Source of the DNA: Flammulina velutipes
Lineage: Eukaryota > Basidiomycota > Agaricomycetes > Agaricales > Physalacriaceae
Direction: 5' to 3'
Length of the DNA: 64,000 bases
Assembly (NCBI GenBank): GCA_011800155.1
Contig: CM022371.1
Span: forward strand, 434,001 to 498,000
Position numbers and translations under genes: made by a program. The notes beneath the pieces were generated by a model. The model was given only the letters and a program-made list of their open reading frames with translations, was not told the origin of the DNA and ran no database searches. This document shows positions 55,295-64,000 of the stretch, piece by piece. Position 1 is the first letter of the stretch. The number at the start of each line of letters is the position of its first letter.

Positions 55295-56051
55295 TTACAT
55301 CTTCCCTTCAACATCCCGCGTCTTCCCCAACTTCGACTCCTTAATAACCCTGCTAAACTCTCTAAAATTCGGATGACTCGCATCACCCACAAGCTCGAAC
55401 CCCAGACTCTCGCTCGTCGCGATGACCGCCCCCGCAGCGCGCATGCGCTCCACCGCAATGCGCAGCTCCGTAGGGTGAGACGACGCAACCGCATCGTACA
55501 CCACGTACACTCTATACTTCCGTGGGTGCGCCAGAAGCTGTAGCGTCGTCTGCAAGACGCAGATGTGAGTTTCGATGCCCGTGATGATGATGGATGCCGG
55601 TCTCTTTGAGAGGAGGAGGGATTCGACGGCGGGGGTGAGCATGGAGAATAGTGTCTTGTCGAAAGTGCCGATGAAGAGGTCGCCGAGGGACGCGAGGTCT
55701 ATCGCGGGGTCTGTGGGACCGAGTGCTGCGAGGAGAGTTATTTGAGTTACTCGGTTTGGGAGATAGGGGGGACGGTACACTACCTTTGGCATTTTGTGTT
55801 GTAGCTAGCACTTCACATTTGACGAGCTTCCGAGCTCGTCAGAACTAACTGAGAGGAGGGGGCAAGACGATAGCTTACTTTGGCAATCTTCACTAGTTTG
55901 TTGATAGATGTGATGATATCGTCGTATCCATGGATCGAAGGACCTGTTTACAATTTATGATCAGGAGGGTATGTAGAGGTTAGGACCTACGGAATTTAGT
56001 TTGCACATCGCAGAGAAAGATGAGCGTTGATTGGGGTTTGAGGAGAGACAT
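55295..56051 (-). CDS. isochorismatase-like hydrolase (ISOC2 type)
   Basis: Short exons from ATG 56051 (MSLLKPQSTLIFLCDVQTKF) lead to a main exon. The Asp in LCDVQT fits the catalytic aspartate. IIITGIETHICVLQTTLQ holds the family nucleophile Cys, and VYVVYDAVASSHPTE is the following strand region. Other matches are GTFDKTLFSMLTPAV and AAGAVIATSESLGFELVG. The family hydrolyses small amides or is involved in redox-linked roles; the substrate of ISOC2-type proteins is not established. Length of roughly 220 residues is usual. At least three small introns interrupt the first 60 residues. Confidence 0.85.
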
Positions 56052-56483
56052 GGTGGTTGAATCAAGTGGGTTGGAGATGGTGGTAATAGGCCAAGGACCT
56101 CCGTCGGCGTCGCGATCTTGACTCGGATTCGGAGCTGAGGTGGAACGATCACATGAGCGGGGGCGGAATGCATCACGGAACTCCCGATCCTTTGATTTAC
56201 GCCTACAGCGTACATACTCTGGCAGATAGAAGGATTATCGCAATTGTCCCGCAATACCTACGTAAAAGTAAAGCTCACAGATAACTGTAAAACAGCGGAC
56301 CAATCAGAATCATTGCATCACAAGTAGAGAGCAATTAAAAGTTCAATTCAACTACAGAAAGCGACGATTATCAGAACATTCTTCAAAGCAGGTACATGTA
56401 GCATAAAAACAATCCACAGAGCAATCCAGAGTCCAAGCAAATACAAATCACAGCAAAGTCCAAGGCAGCGTTCAGTCATAGTC
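56052..56483. other. intergenic, no gene seen
   Basis: Short region with no supported frame. It contains the isochorismatase promoter and the 3' flank of the AT-hook gene. Confidence 0.4.
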
Positions 56484-57376
56484 CTACATCGAAAAGCGCG
56501 CCTTCTTCCTCGCATCGTCGCCGTCCGAAGTCGTCCTCTTCATGAAGCGCCTAGAAAGTAAGCCTTCCATATCTTCCCAGCCGCAAACGCCGTCGATATG
56601 GCGACGGTACAAGTCATCAAGAAACGAGAGATGCTGCTCAAGACCCTCCCGCAAGCCGTCCTGCAAGCTCGCCACAGACAATCGAGCGTACATCGCCCGC
56701 AGGCGCTCTCTCTCACTGCCCAGCTGGATGTACACCATCAAGCGATGCGAGCGCAAGTCGTCAAGCTCGTCTTGGAAGCCTATGAAGCGCATATATGCGT
56801 TAGATATCACCGGAAAAAGGAAAGAGGAACGTACACTGAGTTTGAGGTCCGGAGGCGGAGGATACACCAATGCGAAGGCGCATATTTTCCTCGTTCAAAG
56901 TCTTCAACGCGTCGGTTTGGTCCTTTAGAGCCGCGTTGAGCTCCTTGACGCGATCCTCCTGCTTCACGAACGCGTCGTTCTTCGCAGCGAGCTCTTGCAG
57001 CGCATTGAACGTATCGTCCCTCTCCTTCAATGCCTTTGCCGTTTTCGCAACCTCGGCCTTGATCATACGACGATGCTCTTTGTCCTTGTCCGCGAGCAGC
57101 TTGACGTTCTCGGCGGCTTGCTTGTTGAGCAGGTCGTTGAGTGAGCGAAGCTCTCCCTCCAGGCGAACGACGATCTCTCCGTCCGTCGCGTAGTATTGGG
57201 ATCCTGGGATGTCCATGGTGGTTATCTACGCATCCGCAGGCGTTAGTCGATGGCTCAAGAGACGGGACGACAAAACGCACTCGGGGAAGGGCAGTGGGAG
57301 CTATTTTGCGTGGGCGTCCGGCGCGTTTCTTTTCTGCGGCAGTGGGCTGAGTTTGAGCTAGAGTAATAGGTTCCAT
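56484..57376 (-). CDS. AT-hook plus coiled-coil protein
   Basis: Three exons from ATG 57376 with GT-AG joins after LPR and in the codon before FQDELDD. The N-terminus has an AT-hook, KKRAGRPRKI (RGRP-like core GRP), suited to AT-rich minor-groove binding. A long charged coiled coil follows (RLEGELRSLNDLLNKQ, AKTAKALKERDDTFNAL). The C-terminal helical part (RLRAMYARLSVASLQDGLR, HLSFLDDLYRRHIDG) resembles the end of the Zn2Cys6 coiled-coil protein at 51706-52566. It finishes with a basic tail, DDARKKARF. Chromatin association is an inference. Confidence 0.65.
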
Positions 57377-57756
57377 TTTCGTCGGTGGTGATGGTAATTG
57401 GTCAAGGAGAAGATAAGCCGTGAGGCGCGTCGAGTTAAGTTATTTAAAAGATCACAAAATCTTTCACTAATTATTTATTTATTTAATGGCACTTACTACC
57501 ATACCGCCACCACTCGACACTAGGCGAAAACAATTCACTACCTAACGTGCGTTGGAAGAGAAACACTTCCAGGTACGACCAGTATTCTTGGCCGAAAGCC
57601 GTGCCCGAAGCCAAAGTTCAAACAGCTCTTCTGCAAACCGCCATCATCGTCAACATGAGTGGCGCAGTTGAAATATTTATCGCATACAGTGACCGGGTAT
57701 ATAAGAATGAAATGCTAACCTAACGCTACATTGAAAGTTCCTCCGAGTCCGAGTTA

Positions 57757-58197
57757 TTATTTCCCCGACGCCACTCCCCCTTTACTCTTCTGCTTATCCT
57801 CCGAAACCAACTTGATAGGCGGGCCCAGCGAACCATATCCACCCTCATACCCTCCCCCAGATGATTTCGCATCACTAGCGAACTGCAGCGTCCTACTAGG
57901 ACGCGCCTGTGGCGAAAATGTCCGTGAATCCTGCAATGGTGCAGGGGGGCACTTCGGCGTTTGCTGCGGTGGCTGAATGGGCGTGGCGTGGTGCGTGCAC
58001 TGGGGCATTGATGGATGTGATGGTGGCGCATGTGTGGCGTGGGTATTTGCCGGGACTTTCTTTGGGGGGTCTGGCCGTGCGTATGGGCTAGGCTTTGCTC
58101 GAGTCTGGCTCTGGGTCTGCATTCTTCTTCGTCGCGGGTTGACCAGCGCTAATCCTCGCTGGGTCGCTTTTATAGGAACTCGACTCGTGAGAAGCAT
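57757..58197 (-). CDS. unrecognised 146-aa Pro/Ser-rich basic protein
   Basis: Intronless frame from ATG 58197. The N-terminus is basic and amphipathic (SRVPIKATQRGLALVNPRRRR), which could be a mitochondrial presequence. The middle is Pro/Thr/His-rich, and the end has FASDAKSSGGGYEGGYGSLG and PPIKLVSEDKQKS. No domain recognised. Low complexity means it could be a chance frame. Confidence 0.35.
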   Translation of the reverse strand: MLLTSRVPIKATQRGLALVNPRRRRMQTQSQTRAKPSPYARPDPPKKVPANTHATHAPPSHPSMPQCTHHATPIQPPQQTPKCPPAPLQDSRTFSPQARPSRTLQFASDAKSSGGGYEGGYGSLGPPIKLVSEDKQKSKGGVASGK

Positions 58198-59181
58198 TTG
58201 TTTGTCGGGGCGGGGAGATGGACAAAGAGCTCAATCAGCTATTGATAGCAGGTTAATTTATATGTGGGGATTCGCGTTACGGGCTTGCATGATCAATCGG
58301 CGTTTGTTCGACGATGTAAACGCGACTTTTGATGGGCGAGCCTTGTTCTCGCATCGCTTATCAGAAAGTTATCATTCATCAGCTTCAACTCTAGGTACCA
58401 TGGCCGGGTCCTTGTCTATTTTTCGACGCTTGATTGTTTGTGGCTTCTTGCCCTTTAAGAACCGGCAGGTCATCCGCCCTCTCCGTGACACCTCCTTCTT
58501 TCCTTCGTTCTCGTTCTGGTCCTCACGGAGCGCCTGTTGTAGGGATGGTATTTTGAGGACTTGAAGCCTCTCGACTTTCTGAATCTATGACTGGTTCTAG
58601 TGGCGTTGATCCATTCCGATGACTTGCCCCTTCATTCATTCTTACATTTCCTAGGCTCGTCTACTCTCGTTCTAGTGCTCTATCTCTATGTCGCGCGAAC
58701 CTGATGGTATTCTTGTCCTGAGCTTACACTTGTATTCCGCTTTCTAGGCATTGGTTCTTTCTCTCAGCCATTCTTCCGCTGCACTACTTTGATCCTTCCG
58801 CAACGCACAAGGCCTCCTTCATTGAGAAGATCATTCTGAAAGTGGATACACCCATCTACGATGAGGATAGTGCTAGGATCAGCGTTGGCAGTGTACACAA
58901 CCTTAAATTCAGGGTTGGGCACTGATTGTGAACTGGCTTTGGGGGGTAGGTTTCTGTATACCCTCACATAGTGCCATCTGAACGATGAGCAAGATTTATG
59001 CGTCATGGCGTGCATTTCGATGAGGCCCTGAAAGTGAGGCCTGATCGGAGAAACCCACAGTGGTCTGTGCGCCGGCACGTGTGCCGCAAATAGAGCCACA
59101 CAGAGATGATATAACAGGGCAACCTACGTCAATGCTCGTCATTCTTCCCACCCACGAAAAACGTCACCGCCCCTCAGCGTC
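58198..59181. other. intergenic, no gene seen
   Basis: About 1 kb with short frames only. A minus-strand frame at 58764-59099 has no upstream ATG that would start it in full. Likely bZIP gene promoter. Confidence 0.4.
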
Positions 59182-60462
59182 ATGTCGCCCAGAGACCGCT
59201 CCGCGTCGCCAAAAAACCAGAAGCGCGCCGACTTTGACCTCGAGCCGAATCCATTCGAGCAATCGTTCTCTGCGACGCCCCGCTCGTCGTCGAGCAATGT
59301 ACGCCAAAACAAGTCTCCCAAGTCATCATTAGGGCCGTCTTCAGGCGATTCAGACAACACTAATGGAAACAAGTCAAAAAGTAAGTCGCCACCGACGGAC
59401 TCGCGACCAGTTCTCCCACCGCTGTCGTCCATCTCATCGCCCGCCGACCATGGCTCGTCTTATCAATGGGGTTTTACCCCTGGCATCACAAATTCACTAC
59501 GCGCCGGTCCTCTGTCGCCCGCCATGCTCGCAGGCCCCGCGAACGCATCGGGAAACCCGCCCTCAGAGTTCGACCCTGCCTCGTTCCGGACGGGCCTCAC
59601 CCCGCGCACCGGAATGACTCCCCGCACAGGTCTCACTCCCCTCGTCGGCGGACCGTTCCCCAACACACCAAACACAACTGCCTTCATGCAGAACACGCTC
59701 ACCATCACACCCAACACCCTCAACGCTATCACTGGCGCCATGAACGGCAACTACTCGCAGGCTCCCCAGCAATCCGAGGGCGAATACATGAATAGCGCGA
59801 GCAACGCTGCCACCTCTGCTGCCAATGGTCTCTTCCTTCTCTCTCAGGCGCATCAGGAGCTCACCAAGCGCGAAGAGGCCCAGGCACGCAGTGCCAGTGT
59901 CGAGAACACCGAGCCGACGAATGGAAAGCGCGGCACCAAGCGGAAACCCGTCCGTCGGTCGACGCGAGGGCGCAAGTTCGCAGATGATGACGACGACGAC
60001 GACGATGATGATGAAGACGAAGACATGTACCACGACGATATGCCACCTTCGAAGCGCCAGCATCAGGCCATGTCCCAACAGCACGACAACTCACAGAAGA
60101 AACCAGAGACAGAGGAGGAAAAGCGCAAGAATTTCTTGGAGAGGAACAGACAAGGTAAGCACCATCGCAAGCCTGCCTGGTATCCTAGCTTATTATTTCT
60201 AGCCGCTCTCAAATGTCGACAGCGCAAAAAGGCTTGGCTGGCCCAGCTCCAGGCCAAAGTCGAATTCTTGCAGCAAGAAAACGAACGCTTGACTACCGCC
60301 CTCGTCACCTCTCGCGAAGAGATATCACGACTCAGCGCCCTCGTCGGAGGCGTAGGCGTCGGCCAGGTGAACGGGTCTGTAGGCGGTGTCCCTGTCAGCG
60401 TCGGTGTCGGCGTTGGCAAAGTCGAAAATCGCAATAACCAGGGAGGTGCTTATGGCTACTGA
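59182..60462 (+). CDS. bZIP transcription factor, Atf1/CRE-BP type
   Basis: Exons 59182-60154 and 60203-60462 encode 410 residues. The N-terminal half has the Atf1-family regions: PNPFEQSF, SSYQWGFTPGITNSLRAGPLSP and SFRTGLTPRTGMTPRTGLTP. An NGLFLLSQAHQELTKREEA segment follows, then basic KRKPVRRSTRGRKF and an aspartate run. The bZIP basic region is split by the intron, with RKNFLERNRQ before and AALKCRQRKKAWLAQLQAKV after. Leucine-zipper heptads continue through FLQQENERLTTALVTSREEI. Atf1 proteins bind CRE sites as targets of stress-activated MAP kinases. TP/SP sites in the N-terminus are candidate phosphorylation sites. Confidence 0.92.
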   Translation: MSPRDRSASPKNQKRADFDLEPNPFEQSFSATPRSSSSNVRQNKSPKSSLGPSSGDSDNTNGNKSKSKSPPTDSRPVLPPLSSISSPADHGSSYQWGFTPGITNSLRAGPLSPAMLAGPANASGNPPSEFDPASFRTGLTPRTGMTPRTGLTPLVGGPFPNTPNTTAFMQNTLTITPNTLNAITGAMNGNYSQAPQQSEGEYMNSASNAATSAANGLFLLSQAHQELTKREEAQARSASVENTEPTNGKRGTKRKPVRRSTRGRKFADDDDDDDDDDEDEDMYHDDMPPSKRQHQAMSQQHDNSQKKPETEEEKRKNFLERNRQGKHHRKPAWYPSLLFLAALKCRQRKKAWLAQLQAKVEFLQQENERLTTALVTSREEISRLSALVGGVGVGQVNGSVGGVPVSVGVGVGKVENRNNQGGAYGY

Positions 60463-60753
60463 ATCTTGCTCTCGACACGTTCACGGACTTACTTTTCACC
60501 TTTCTTTTTCCTGGGGTTGCCGTCGTCGCTTTCGTTAGTTTATTAGCTCTCTTGCCATATTGCCTACGCCTTTGGTACAAACACGAATACATACTTGTAC
60601 ACTAGCTCTATATTTTATGCATCGCGTACTGTTGTAAAGAGTATGAATTCACGTCCACTCTTTCCATTCTTTGCCACCCATCGACGCCAACAATGGCGTC
60701 ATGATTGCTTGATTATCTTGGATCGGCGACGCCCACAACTGCATGTAAATCAT

Positions 60754-60762
60754 TGTGGCGCA
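60754..60762 (+). promoter_or_regulatory. TGTGGCGCA motif before the 397-aa gene
   Basis: The 9-mer lies 128 bp upstream of the ATG at 60882. One of seven full matches in the window. A regulatory role is an inference. Confidence 0.3.
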
Positions 60763-60881
60763 ATTCAAGTACGAGCTGCGCGCCTTCTGGGATATCTGGT
60801 GGGCGTAACCGTAAACGTTTCAGAACCATGGCAAGTGTGGTGGGAATCCACTGGGGATTCTGAACTTATCCAAATCAGGAC

Positions 60882-62127
60882 ATGATCGCCACATTGGCTC
60901 CTTTGGGAAATGAATTCAAGATCATTATTCCAACTACCTTTATCCAAACAATGTCGAACTGGCTCTTTCCATCTCTGCCTCCTCGGCAAGAAGGTAGCAA
61001 AATGCCCCTTTCCGAGCCAGGATTCCCTAAGACAACTGTCAAAGGTCTCGTCACGTGTGGGACAAACCAATTTTGTATGGACAACTGGCTACCAATGGTA
61101 TGCGAAGTGAAAAACGACCCCGATATCCTTACCCAGATGGATTCATGCTATGTGGATTCGGTTATGCATTTCCGTCGAGAAGGCGACGACGGCAAGTCCG
61201 TTCACGAAAAGGTGGCGTTTTCCTATCATGTAGAACCGAGCCAAGACCGGCGTATAGCTTGTCTGCACCACATGTGCATCGAGCCATACGAGCCGCTTAT
61301 GAAGTACGTATGTTTCTATCCATGGCGTTGGTCACTCATTGTCGAGCAGAAATAGGGGCGCCAAATACGGCAGCCAATTCGACTCGAGCACCTCGAAGAA
61401 GGAACACCAAAATCTTCTCATATCCGGTACTCTGTACCAACTCGGACTCTCAGAGCCGACTTACCGCCTCCTCCAGTCGTTCGACCTTCCTCCAGACACT
61501 CCTTTCCCCGTGCTGGATGCTCTCATCCTGTCCTCCGTCATCACCCAAAGCGCCCACGGCCAACTCGAACTACATCGTGTCTGTATGTGGTTCGCCACCA
61601 TGTTCTTCCTAGCCGCGCACCGCATAGCCGACTCTGAGTCCCGAGTGCATCCCATTAACATCATCAAGACGCCACACTTCCACACATCAGCAGGCCGGTA
61701 CCTCGGGCAAAAACTCCTCGATCAATCCCTAGGAAGGTTCTGCTACGACGAGCGTATCTTTCCCGACGTTGACGCCGTCTCCGCATGGATGCGCGCTGCT
61801 GGCGTCGCCCAGGATGAGGTTGACATTCTCACGAAATCCATTATAATGGACTTTGAGTCTTCTGAGCCAGTCAAGGACGTCCTCGAGTCGTATATATGTG
61901 AACGAGCCTACGTCCGATCGAACCTCAAGGCCCAAATAAATGTAATCCTCGAAAATCGCCCGTTTCCGGCATACAAGAGGCATATAATTGCGGAACAGAT
62001 GAAGGAGCGTAAACTCAAGGAGGAGTGCGAGGTGAGGACGAGGGATGATCACCCGGAGAGGGTACAGCAATCGAATGACGCGTATGTGGAGGCGAGGGCT
62101 GTCGCAGATTTCTGGAACGAGATCTAG
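60882..62127 (+). CDS. unrecognised 397-aa protein
   Basis: Exons 60882-61303 and 61356-62127 join as AA|G (GTACGT donor, AAATAG acceptor). The second frame has no usable ATG of its own, which supports the splice. The first part includes GLVTCGTNQFCMDNWLPMVC and HHMCIEPYEPLMK. The second includes LLISGTLYQLGLSEPTYRLL, DALILSSVITQSAHGQLELH, MWFATMFFLAAHRIAD and a charged C-terminal helix (AEQMKERKLKEECEVR). No domain, signal peptide or membrane helix is clear. The start at 60882 is the first ATG of the frame, and an earlier exon is possible. Confidence 0.55.
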
Positions 62128-62467
62128 AGATGGATTGTAGACTGGCGGGAGGCGGAGGCTCGGTTGGCGGTTGTAACGTAGGCCGCACAAGGTGATTCTG
62201 CTCTGTCTGAGGGCGAAGAGACTGCATTCCGCGTGACGGGACACAAGACGCGAAATAGAGGTTTTCGATCTGGACCAGTAAATTTGGGTCCAGGTATACT
62301 TCTCTCTATATGTTTAGTTGCCCTGGGTTTGTAGTTCCCAGTTTTTCTTGTTTAGTTCTCGTGGTCATCGTGATCTATTATTTGTAAACGTCGAAATAAA
62401 AACATGAACAAAAAGACGCGCCACACTTCAGGTATATGCAAATTCTATCAGACGCCAATGGTGCAAA

Positions 62468-63462
62468 TTATATGTCCATCGGTCTATCCAGATCAGCCTT
62501 CCTCACCAATGTCTCCCAGCTCTCTAAACCAAAGTACGACGGTAGTTCATCCCATAACACCCACCTAGCCGTCAAAAAAGACTCCCGACCCTCCCTCACA
62601 CAATCCTCACATATCCTCGTCCCCAAGTCCGTCCAATTAACCTCGAACCTAAAGGGCGTCGGCAAAGCTGACTGCGCAAAGAAGTTGTCCCAAATCTTCA
62701 ACGACTCAAGCCGACCCTTGTCGCATCGCGCCTTGGACGAACACGCCGCGGGGGTGAGGATGAAGGCGAGGAGGCGCGTGCGCAGCGCGTGTGTCAAGCG
62801 ATCCCGCGCGATGAGACACGTCCGCTTCGTCTTCCAGTCGAGTTCTTCCTTCTGGATAGGGCCGGGGATGCCGTCCAGAAGCGCTTCGAGCCCAACCGCC
62901 CAGGAGTACGCCATCGCGCTCGGGAGGAGAACGGGGTGGTCCGTCTCTATCGCGAGGTTGATCACGGCGAGAGTCCTACCCCGGAATTTCTGGATGGTGT
63001 CGTTCCCAGCGGCGGAGCGGAGGTCCCACGCTTCGATCGTGGCTGGGAATATACGCTGAAGGTGGCGCACGACGGTTTGGCGGAGGGGGTGTACTTGGTA
63101 TTTCGTGCTTATGCGGAGAATCCCGGATATCATTGCGAAGGGGGTATCGTTCGATGGGTTGTAGTATCTGGGGATTGTTAGTTTAGATGATGGCGTGTTA
63201 TGCGTTGTGGAGCGACCTACGAGGCGTCATGGATGGCTTTTAGAAAGTGTGTCAGATCGTGGGAGGAGTCATGTAGCTCTAGCACACGGCAGCCTTCTAT
63301 GAATGTGTTTGAGGAGGAGTGTAGGACCAGCTGCATGAACATTGGGGAATGATACACCAGGATCCCACGGGTAACGCGGAAGAGCGTGTTTTCTGCTCGC
63401 AAGACGATATCTCCATCCTCTAGCCAGAGGTCGGGTGAGTAGTTGAGATTCCTGGTGTCCAT
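62468..63462 (-). CDS. BTB/POZ domain protein
   Basis: Exons 63462-63221 and 63167-62468 join as TC|A and encode 313 residues. The N-terminal BTB fold reads LWLEDGDIVLRAENTLFRVT, GILVYHSPMFMQLV, RVLELHDSSHDLTHFLKAI and, after the intron, YYNPSNDTPFAMISGILRIS, TKYQVHPLRQTVVRHL. This pattern, with no Kelch or BACK repeats, is typical of the many agaricomycete BTB proteins. The C-terminal half has a possible Cys cluster (CEDCVREGRESF). Members are thought to act as adaptor or regulatory proteins, but partners cannot be predicted. Confidence 0.88.
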
Positions 63463-63800
63463 TTACTGAGATGGTGAAAGTCAAGCATGGAATGTCGATC
63501 AAAAGTATCATTTGGTTGTGATCTCCGATCATCAAAACGCCACGCTTTTTGAATTTTCCTTTCCCTCTTGACCACGACCTCTGGCAAGTTCTTGGTTGTC
63601 ATTCTCGTAAGACATAGCATAAATCCGGCATCTGAGTAAATGCGTGGCAACCCGACTCCGATATACAACTGGAAAGTCATACGTAGTGCCCTGCCAACCA
63701 ACTAGACGACATCCAAAAACGCTTCCTGGAGATCCCACACTTATTCTCGTGATCCGGGTAATAGCTACTCATTTCAAGTATGGTAAAATGATGCTTATTC

Positions 63801-64000
63801 CTACGCGGCTTCCAACTCTGTTTTCATTGCGTCTGCCTGGGCCTGGAACGCCACATTAAGGTCTTCCTCGTAAAACTTCTTCAGTGTCCCGGCCAGTGCT
63901 CCATCAAAATTTCCCCTCGACTCGTAGAACGTCTTGGTCCGACCGTCTTTTTTGTCTACGAAACTGCTCACTGCGCTCCATCTAACCGAATCCAGGATAG
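63801..64000 (-). CDS. 3' end of an unrecognised gene (cut by the window edge)
   Basis: The frame is open from the window edge to a TAG at 63803-63801 on the minus strand. The visible 65 residues include VRWSAVSSFVDKKDGRTKTF, NFDGALAGTLKKFYEEDL and a terminal helix AFQAQADAMKTELEAA. Codon use and the amphipathic ending look genuine. No family recognised from this piece. Confidence 0.5.
   Translation of the reverse strand, partial: ILDSVRWSAVSSFVDKKDGRTKTFYESRGNFDGALAGTLKKFYEEDLNVAFQAQADAMKTELEAA

Noticed and set aside
58764..59099. Minus-strand 111-codon frame upstream of the bZIP gene
   Set aside because: It opens with GTG rather than ATG and has no recognisable domain or splice partner.
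1..64000. CRISPR arrays, tRNA or rRNA genes
   Set aside because: No regular spaced repeats, no convincing tRNA arms and no rRNA blocks were recognised. A covariance-model scan was not possible here.

Overview
The window is 64 kb of nuclear DNA from a filamentous basidiomycete, most likely an agaricomycete (mushroom-forming fungus). The reasons are dense multi-exon genes with 45-65 nt introns, two genes with the agaricomycete-expanded DUF6535 domain, a basidiomycete BTB-domain gene, and fungal housekeeping genes (SPT4, IMP3, RAD16, a PNUTS-like protein, a LIM-binding co-regulator, an Atf1-type bZIP factor) in the compact, often divergent layout typical of these genomes. No rRNA, tRNA, CRISPR or prokaryotic feature was recognised. 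Exon joins were worked out by hand from splice signals, reading phase and, where possible, paralogue comparison.

Layout. 0-1.2 kb: a WW-domain Gly/Gln-rich protein. 1.2-20 kb: a fast-evolving duplicated region. It holds four copies (one dead, plus a relic) of an unrecognised ~142-aa three-exon family; two copies of a cassette made of a large DUF6535 membrane protein followed by a small two-exon Ser/Thr-rich protein; a DUF6535 fragment; and three copies of the transcription elongation factor gene SPT4, of which two are intact and encode the same protein. A 426-bp hAT-type MITE with an 8-bp target-site duplication interrupts the first DUF6535 gene. 20-40 kb: conserved single genes, namely a Cys/His-finger protein, a cyclopropane-fatty-acid-synthase-like methyltransferase, the PNUTS-like gene divergent from an HMG-box gene, a second (aberrant) WW protein, three lineage-specific genes, and a LIM-binding-domain gene divergent from IMP3. 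40-42 kb: a gene-free stretch with a foldback-like inverted repeat. 42-48 kb: a VWA-domain protein and the nucleotide-excision-repair ATPase RAD16. 48-58 kb: accessory genes including a decayed P-loop gene, a Zn2Cys6 coiled-coil protein, a CENP-C-type cupin protein, a Fic/Doc-like gene with a damaged motif, an isochorismatase and an AT-hook coiled-coil protein. 58-64 kb: a bZIP factor, an unrecognised 397-aa protein, a BTB protein and the 3' end of one more gene.

Several genes act in chromatin or transcription (SPT4, PNUTS-like, HMG box, LIM-binding, bZIP, RAD16), but nothing shows that they form a functional cluster. The most unusual content is the 1-20 kb duplicated region and the use of GC-AG introns in IMP3 (two of its four introns) and in the PNUTS-like gene.
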